A DNA stretch of 19,908 nucleotides from Lachnospiraceae bacterium (GTDB lineage: Bacteria; Bacillota; Clostridia; Lachnospirales; Anaerotignaceae), in contig JAHZEA010000025.1 of assembly GCA_019422065.1 (NCBI GenBank), forward strand, positions 1 through 19,908, in the 5' to 3' direction. The notes beneath the pieces are model-generated. The model ran no database searches and had not been told where the DNA came from. It saw only the letters and a program-made list of their open reading frames with translations. Position 1 is the stretch's first letter. The number at the start of each line of letters is the position of its first letter. The translations under genes were made by a program, and so were the position numbers. Of the stretch, positions 15,680 through 19,908 are shown in pieces.

Positions 15680-16507
15680 TTAGTTATATATAGATTCTGA
15701 TTCCCAGCTTCGAATTGCGCCGCTGTAACCGTCTATACTAAATTCATATTCCGTTTCTGAGTAGTAAATTTTGCCTTCATATTCCAAGCGTCCGTCATCA
15801 TAATCAACTTCAAACTCATGAATATTTTCTAATGTTGCTCCGGGTACTTGTGATAAAGCTATGTTTTTGGCTTCATCAGCTGAAATTTCATTTTTATTAG
15901 ATTGTGAATTGTTCTGATTTGAGCCGCTATAGTTCTCAGCATCATAGTCATAAGATAAAATTTCACCTGTAACAGCGTTTATCTCGTAGTCATATTCCTC
16001 ATAATTTGATGAGTAGAACTCTATTTCATATTTTTGAATTCCATCATCCCGCTCTAAGCCAGTTTTAATAAAAGTAACATCTTCATTTTTTAAACCGGCG
16101 TGGTTTAAAGCTATTTCTTTTGCCTCATTTTCTGTAATTGTACCGGAAGCATTATTTGTGTTCTGCTGTACTGAGGTATTAGTCTGCTGGTTTTGGTCTG
16201 GTGTGTTTTGGCTGCTTGTTACTGCTGTAGTATTGTTTTCTATTATTACGCCTGTAACAGCGTCTACATCGTATTCATATTTTTGACCGCCTGATGAAAA
16301 ATCAACCTCATAATAGTTTATACCGTTTCTGCTGTCCAGCTCGGCTTTTTCAAATACAGCATCAGATTCAACTACTCCCGCTGCTTCCAAAGCCAATGCC
16401 TTAGCGGCTTCTGCGCTTATATATTCTTCTTTTTTTGTTTGTTGGGCACAGCCTGTAATTGCTATTGTCACTATGGCCGGAATAATTAGTTTATTTATTG
16501 CTTTCAT
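15680..16507 (-). CDS. PepSY-domain lipoprotein (three PepSY repeats)
   Basis: A 275-residue lipoprotein: short signal peptide with the lipobox AITGC, lipidated Cys20, hence outer face of the membrane. Three PepSY-like repeats follow at about residues 29-91, 123-186 and 207-268. Each has an EAK/AL helix (SAEAAKALALEAAG, TENEAKEIALNHAG, SADEAKNIALSQVPG), a DDG-type strand (ERDDGIQKYEIEFY, DYDDGRLEYEGKIYY) and a closing YDVDAVTGVI / YEINAVTGEIL / FSIDGYSGAI hairpin. Gln/Asn/Ser-rich linkers separate them. The last two repeats and the ending WESESIYN closely resemble the downstream stalk/PepSY protein. The RBS is GGAGGAAA. It starts 95 nt after the kinase stop, with no hairpin between but a possible GATAAT -10, so both operon read-through and a separate start are possible. 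Confidence 0.92.
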   Translation of the reverse strand: MKAINKLIIPAIVTIAITGCAQQTKKEEYISAEAAKALALEAAGVVESDAVFEKAELDSRNGINYYEVDFSSGGQKYEYDVDAVTGVIIENNTTAVTSSQNTPDQNQQTNTSVQQNTNNASGTITENEAKEIALNHAGLKNEDVTFIKTGLERDDGIQKYEIEFYSSNYEEYDYEINAVTGEILSYDYDAENYSGSNQNNSQSNKNEISADEAKNIALSQVPGATLENIHEFEVDYDDGRLEYEGKIYYSETEYEFSIDGYSGAIRSWESESIYN

Positions 16508-16602
16508 AATTTCCTCCTTCCTTGCTGTTGAGTTAATATTATCAGCAAAACATTAAATCTACATGAAATTATTTAAGTTTTTTATTTTTTTAAATATCTT
16601 AA

Positions 16603-17949
16603 TTAATAATTGTTTTTTGGCAGATGAAGTACAAAATTGCTTCCTTTTAAAGGCTCGCTTTCAAGGCTCATGTATCCGCCGTGTATTTCAGCTATCTTTT
16701 GAACCATTGAAAGGCCTAAGCCTGTGCCGTTGTCGCCTGTTCTTGAAGCATCTACCTGATAAAATCTCTGCCATATTTTACTTTGTTCTTCTATTGGTAT
16801 GCCCATTCCATCGTCTTTTACAGAAAGTTGTATTTCATGTTCGTTTTCTGTAATGCTAACCCACACATGCCCATCGGCTTTTCCGTATTTTACAGCATTA
16901 TCAATTAAATTTTGTATAAGTCGTGTAATAAGTGTGGTATCAACAAAAGCTGAAATTTCATTTTTCGCATCGAAATAAACATTTCTGTCGGCATAAGCCT
17001 GTTCGGTACATATTGACTTAGTAAGCTCAGTTAAATTAATTTTTTCAAAATTAGCTTTTTCTGTGCCTTGTTCCAAACGCGTCATACTTAAAAGCTGTGA
17101 AACAAGCCCAGACATTTTAACAGCCTGCCTGTGTATCATAGAAATAGTTTCCTGCCGTTCTTCGGGTGTTTCGTCATATTTAAGCGCGTATTCGCAGGCA
17201 CCTTTTATAACAGAAATAGGTGTGCGCAATTCATGGGATGCGTCAGATGTAAACTGTTTTTCTGCCTCAAAAGACTGCTCAAGCCTTGTAAACATTTGGT
17301 CGAATGTTTTGGCAAGCCGTGTAAATTCATTGCTCCCTGACGGTACATCTATTCGTGCAGATAAGTCAGAGGCTTCGTTAATGCTGTCTGCTGTGGAAAT
17401 AATGTCTTCCAAAGGCTTAAATGCCTTTTTAGCTATCCAATATCCGCCTATTGTGGCAAAAAGTATAAATGCCGGCATTGCAACAGCTACAACTAAAATA
17501 AGGTTTTTAATTATCAGCTCATCTTCTGGAACCTCCATTAGGCCGCGTACCCATACACCATTTTCCCAATCAAAAGGCAGCCATAAATCGAATACATAAT
17601 AATTATCGTCTTCAGTAGAAACAGTACGTGTTAGGCCATTTTCAAAAGGCTCGTTTTGAGTAAAATTTACCGGAACCTGACCTGCAAGTAAGGCTTCATT
17701 TTTGCTGTAAATAAGGGTATATACTCCGTTTTGGTAAAAGTGGAAGTCTTCACCAAGAGAGATTTTTCCGTTTGACGAGCTTACCTGTGTTAGATTGCTG
17801 CGCACAGTAGACGAAATACGGCTCATGGCAGTCTGAGTCATTACGGAACTGCTGACAGCCAAAATAAAAGCAAGAACCATTACTACCATAATTGTCATAA
17901 GCAACAAATACCACATAGTGATTTTTACTTTTATAGAGATGTTTTTCAT
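16603..17949 (-). CDS. sensor histidine kinase, HAMP-HisKA-HATPase type
   Basis: Membrane kinase of a two-component pair, 448 residues. TM1 about 10-33, an extracytoplasmic sensor of about 115 residues (34-149) that I do not recognise, TM2 about 150-170, HAMP about 171-225 (AFKPLEDIISTADSI), then HisKA with SDASHELRTPISVIKG and phospho-acceptor His239. The HATPase has NLIDNAVKYG (N box), DDGMGIP (G1) and GTGLGLSM (G2). All catalytic motifs are intact and the family length is normal. The start codon overlaps the stop of the response regulator by one base (TAATG), with GGAGG inside the regulator's last codons, so translation is coupled. The lipoprotein and stalk/PepSY genes follow on the same strand and are the likely partners or targets. 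Confidence 0.96.
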   Translation of the reverse strand: MKNISIKVKITMWYLLLMTIMVVMVLAFILAVSSSVMTQTAMSRISSTVRSNLTQVSSSNGKISLGEDFHFYQNGVYTLIYSKNEALLAGQVPVNFTQNEPFENGLTRTVSTEDDNYYVFDLWLPFDWENGVWVRGLMEVPEDELIIKNLILVVAVAMPAFILFATIGGYWIAKKAFKPLEDIISTADSINEASDLSARIDVPSGSNEFTRLAKTFDQMFTRLEQSFEAEKQFTSDASHELRTPISVIKGACEYALKYDETPEERQETISMIHRQAVKMSGLVSQLLSMTRLEQGTEKANFEKINLTELTKSICTEQAYADRNVYFDAKNEISAFVDTTLITRLIQNLIDNAVKYGKADGHVWVSITENEHEIQLSVKDDGMGIPIEEQSKIWQRFYQVDASRTGDNGTGLGLSMVQKIAEIHGGYMSLESEPLKGSNFVLHLPKNNY

Positions 17950-18647
17950 TATTTTCCTCCGTCGGTATTTTTATCCGTATCCTGACGCAGTACCCAACCC
18001 ACACCGCGAATTGTATGTATAAGCTTAGCGTCATATCCGTCATCTATTTTTTTGCGAAGTTTGCTCATGTATACATCTACATTATTTGAATTGCCGGAAT
18101 ATTCATAGTTCCAAATTCTATCTTCTATTTGCTCTCTTGAAACAACAGTGCCTTTGTTTCTTAATAAATATTCCAGTATTGAAAATTCTTTTGGCAGTAT
18201 CTGTATTTCTTTGCCGCCTCTTGTAACTATTCGGCGCTCAACATCCATAACCAAATCGCCTTCAGTAAACTTATTGCTTCTGTTTCCTGCATGCTTGCGT
18301 GTCATAGCACGTATTCTGGCTAAAAGCTCATCAAAGTCAAAAGGTTTAATTAAATAATCATCAGCCCCTAAGTCAAGGCCTTTTACCCTATCGGCAACAC
18401 TGTCTTTAGCTGTTAGAAAAAGAACAGGTATATCCTCGCCTTTGTCACGCAGTTCTTTTACCAGTTCATATCCGTCTTTTTTAGGCATCATAACATCAAG
18501 CACTATGGCGTCATATTCAGCACCCATTAAATTAAGCAGGGCTTCTTCACCGTCGTAGCATCCGTCAACACTATAGCCAACTTTTTTTAATGTTTTTACA
18601 ATAAGCCTGTTCATGTCTTTTTCGTCTTCAACCACTAAAATCCGCAA
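17949..18647 (-). CDS. OmpR/PhoB-family response regulator
   Basis: DNA-binding partner of the kinase. The receiver domain (about residues 1-115) has the acidic pair VVEDE, phospho-acceptor Asp in IVLDVMMPKKDG (Asp51 in this numbering), and the FLTAKD Thr/Lys switch. The C-terminal winged helix (about 125-225) has EIQILPKEFSILEYLLRNKG and YMSKLRKKIDD, with TIRGVGWVL at the end. A GTG at 18656 in the same frame would add three residues, but AGGAG directly touches it. The TTG at 18647 has eight nt to AGGAG and gives MRILVVEDE, the usual family start, so it is chosen. First gene of the four-gene unit; its promoter is not clear in the AT-rich stretch up to the trpA terminator. Subfamily (VanR-, PhoP- or other-like) cannot be set by eye. 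Confidence 0.95.
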   Translation of the reverse strand: MRILVVEDEKDMNRLIVKTLKKVGYSVDGCYDGEEALLNLMGAEYDAIVLDVMMPKKDGYELVKELRDKGEDIPVLFLTAKDSVADRVKGLDLGADDYLIKPFDFDELLARIRAMTRKHAGNRSNKFTEGDLVMDVERRIVTRGGKEIQILPKEFSILEYLLRNKGTVVSREQIEDRIWNYEYSGNSNNVDVYMSKLRKKIDDGYDAKLIHTIRGVGWVLRQDTDKNTDGGK

Positions 18648-18768
18648 ATCAACCACTCCTGAAACTAATAACTTTTATAAAGTACAGTATTTTTATTAAT
18701 TCTAATTATATAGTTTAACATAAAAGCGGTATTATAAAGCTATAAATTAAAACATTTTAATAAAAAAA
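18648..18768 (-). promoter_or_regulatory. AT-rich upstream region of the two-component operon
   Basis: About 120 nt between the trpA terminator and the regulator start, almost all A/T. A perfect TATAAT is visible on the minus strand inside TTAAACTATATAATTAG, but with no recognisable -35 at 16-18 nt. That would fit an activated or self-regulated promoter. No repeat pair convincing enough to call an operator. Confidence 0.3.
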
Positions 18769-18794
18769 CAGTGTGGTTTTTACTTTCCACACTG
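18769..18794 (-). terminator. intrinsic terminator of the trp operon
   Basis: CAGTGTGG / CCACACTG with a 10-nt loop, 23-48 nt after the trpA stop, followed on the minus strand by TTTTTTT. Perfect 8-bp GC-containing stem. Confidence 0.92.
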
Positions 18795-18816
18795 CTGTTA
18801 TTTTATTTACTTTATT

Positions 18817-19587
18817 TTAATTCATTGCTGATTTCATTTCTTTAACGTATTGGCCCACATATTCAGGGGCATTTTTGCCGTATTTTTCAATTATTTTAAT
18901 TATGGCAGAACCCACAATCGCGCCATCTGAAATATCTGACATTTTTTTAGCCTGCTCAGGAGTTGAAATTCCAAAACCTATAGCACAAGGAATATCGGTG
19001 TTTTGCCGAACAATATCTACAATAGAAGTAAGGTCTGTTGTAATTTCGCTTCTTGTTCCTGTAACGCCAAGGCTTGAAACTATGTATAAAAAGCCTTCGG
19101 CTTCTTTAGCTATCATGGCTATTCTGTCGTTTGAAGTTGGTGCTATAAGCGAAATTAAATCAACACCATATTTGCGGCAATGAGGCAAAAATTCTTCTTT
19201 CTCCTCAAAAGGTAAATCAGGAAGAATAATTCCGTCAATTCCAATTTCTTTACAAGCTGAAATAAACTTATCGGAGCCATATGAAAATACTACATTGGCA
19301 TAAGTCATAAAAACCATTGGGATTTTTACGTCTTTTCTCAGTTCTCTTACAAAATCAAATATTTTATCTGTAGTAACTCCGCCGTTTAATGCCCTTATGT
19401 TTGCCCCTTGTATTACAGGTCCTTCGGCTGTCGGGTCAGAAAACGGAATTCCCAGTTCAATTAAATCAGCTCCGTTTTCAACTGCGGCACGTACGCAGGC
19501 AGCTGTTGTTTCCAAATCCGGGTCACCACATGTTATAAAAGCTATAAAAGCTTTGCCGTTATTAAAAGCAGATTTTATATTACTCAT
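18817..19587 (-). CDS. trpA: tryptophan synthase alpha subunit
   Basis: Splits indole-3-glycerol phosphate into indole and glyceraldehyde 3-phosphate; indole passes through a tunnel to TrpB. The 256-residue TIM barrel has FITCGDPDL, the catalytic Glu44 in LIELGIPFSDP (Glu49 of Salmonella TrpA), the loop-6 region SSLGVTGTRSE and the phosphate-binding GFGISTPEQ and GAIVGSAI. The position of Salmonella catalytic Asp60 is Glu55 here (PTAEGPVIQ). The frame opens at 19623, but the ATG at 19587 has GGGGAG and matches the family start. Its first 8 nt overlap the end of trpB, so the two are translationally coupled. Last gene of the trp operon, followed by a strong terminator. Confidence 0.96.
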   Translation of the reverse strand: MSNIKSAFNNGKAFIAFITCGDPDLETTAACVRAAVENGADLIELGIPFSDPTAEGPVIQGANIRALNGGVTTDKIFDFVRELRKDVKIPMVFMTYANVVFSYGSDKFISACKEIGIDGIILPDLPFEEKEEFLPHCRKYGVDLISLIAPTSNDRIAMIAKEAEGFLYIVSSLGVTGTRSEITTDLTSIVDIVRQNTDIPCAIGFGISTPEQAKKMSDISDGAIVGSAIIKIIEKYGKNAPEYVGQYVKEMKSAMN

Positions 19588-19908
19588 AAATATTCTCCCC
19601 TCTGTATCTTGCAATAGCTGCACAGTCTTTATCTCCTCTGCCGGATATGGTTATTACAATAATTTTGTCTTTGTCCATTTTAGGTGCTAATTTCATAGCA
19701 TAAGCAACAGCATGAGCCGATTCTATAGCCGGAATTATGCCTTCTGTTTTTGAAAGATACTCAAAAGCACATACTGCTTCTTCATCTGTAACAGGTACAT
19801 ATTGTGCCCTGCCTATATCATGTAAATGAGCATGTTCCGGACCTATTCCAGGATAATCAAGTCCAGCAGAAATTGAGTAAACAGGCGCTATCTGGCCGTA
19901 TTTATCCT
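19580..19908 (-). CDS. trpB: tryptophan synthase beta subunit, C-terminal part (5' end outside window)
   Basis: PLP enzyme that joins indole and serine to give tryptophan. About 109 C-terminal codons are visible in an open frame from the right edge. They include SISAGLDYPGIGPEHAHL, the TEGIIPAIESAHAVAYA segment with the Glu that interacts with the PLP region, and the Ser-Gly-Arg-Gly-Asp-Lys-Asp stretch of the C-terminus (TISGRGDKDCAAIARYRGE). The stop TAA at 19580-19582 lies within the first codons of trpA. The PLP-lysine domain is beyond the window. It continues the trp operon to the right. Confidence 0.95.
   Translation of the reverse strand, partial: DKYGQIAPVYSISAGLDYPGIGPEHAHLHDIGRAQYVPVTDEEAVCAFEYLSKTEGIIPAIESAHAVAYAMKLAPKMDKDKIIVITISGRGDKDCAAIARYRGENIYE

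Noticed and set aside
16508..16602. Terminator between the kinase and the PepSY lipoprotein
   Set aside because: The stretch is A/T-rich with short self-complementary bits only; no GC-containing stem with a T-tail, so I did not call one.
17063..17599. Plus-strand open frame of 178 codons
   Set aside because: Antisense shadow of the histidine kinase, with no RBS or recognisable protein features.

Overview
The window looks like the chromosome of a low-GC Gram-positive anaerobe of class Clostridia. Lachnospirales or a neighbouring order is my guess; no marker here fixes the genus. The basis is the AT-rich sequence, strong GGAGG-type ribosome binding sites, a T-box in front of pheST, the Bacillus/Clostridium gene order miaB - YlbF/YmcA family - mutS - mutL, a Gram-positive type lipoprotein, and a P/E/T-linker CAP protein. 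All genes but one are on the minus strand. There is no sign of a phage, insertion sequence, integron, CRISPR array or tRNA.

Layout, left to right. (1) 1-5436: a minus-strand operon miaB > YlbF/YmcA-family gene > mutS > mutL (mutL runs off the left edge). It combines tRNA A37 thiomethylation, a Cys-tailed small regulator and mismatch repair. (2) 5549-7590: two envelope genes, a MscS channel and a secreted CAP-domain protein. They are separated by a terminator that seems to overlap the mscS promoter. The CAP gene has an array of 11-bp-phased TGTTAY half-sites in its promoter region. (3) 7599-11377: pheT and pheS behind a complete T-box leader with a UUC (Phe) specifier and an intrinsic terminator. 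(4) 11424-12218: uppP (undecaprenyl-diphosphatase). It is divergent from (5) 12421-14091, the only plus-strand gene, a DEAD-box RNA helicase with a C-terminal DbpA-type RNA-binding domain, which ends at a bidirectional terminator. (6) 14145-14492: a small membrane protein of unknown function. (7) 14560-18647: an apparent four-gene unit, OmpR-family response regulator > sensor kinase > lipoprotein with three PepSY domains > secreted protein with two stalk (copper-amine-oxidase-N-like) domains plus two PepSY domains. (8) 18769-19908: the 3' end of a trp operon, trpB (partial) > trpA > terminator.

Most genes are housekeeping. The parts least like textbook biology are the two-component/PepSY unit, where the two secreted products are clearly paralogous but carry different anchoring modules; the phased half-site array before the CAP gene; and the promoter/terminator overlap before mscS. 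I did not find a wholly new class of system. The two-component/PepSY unit is the best candidate for an undescribed envelope-sensing module.
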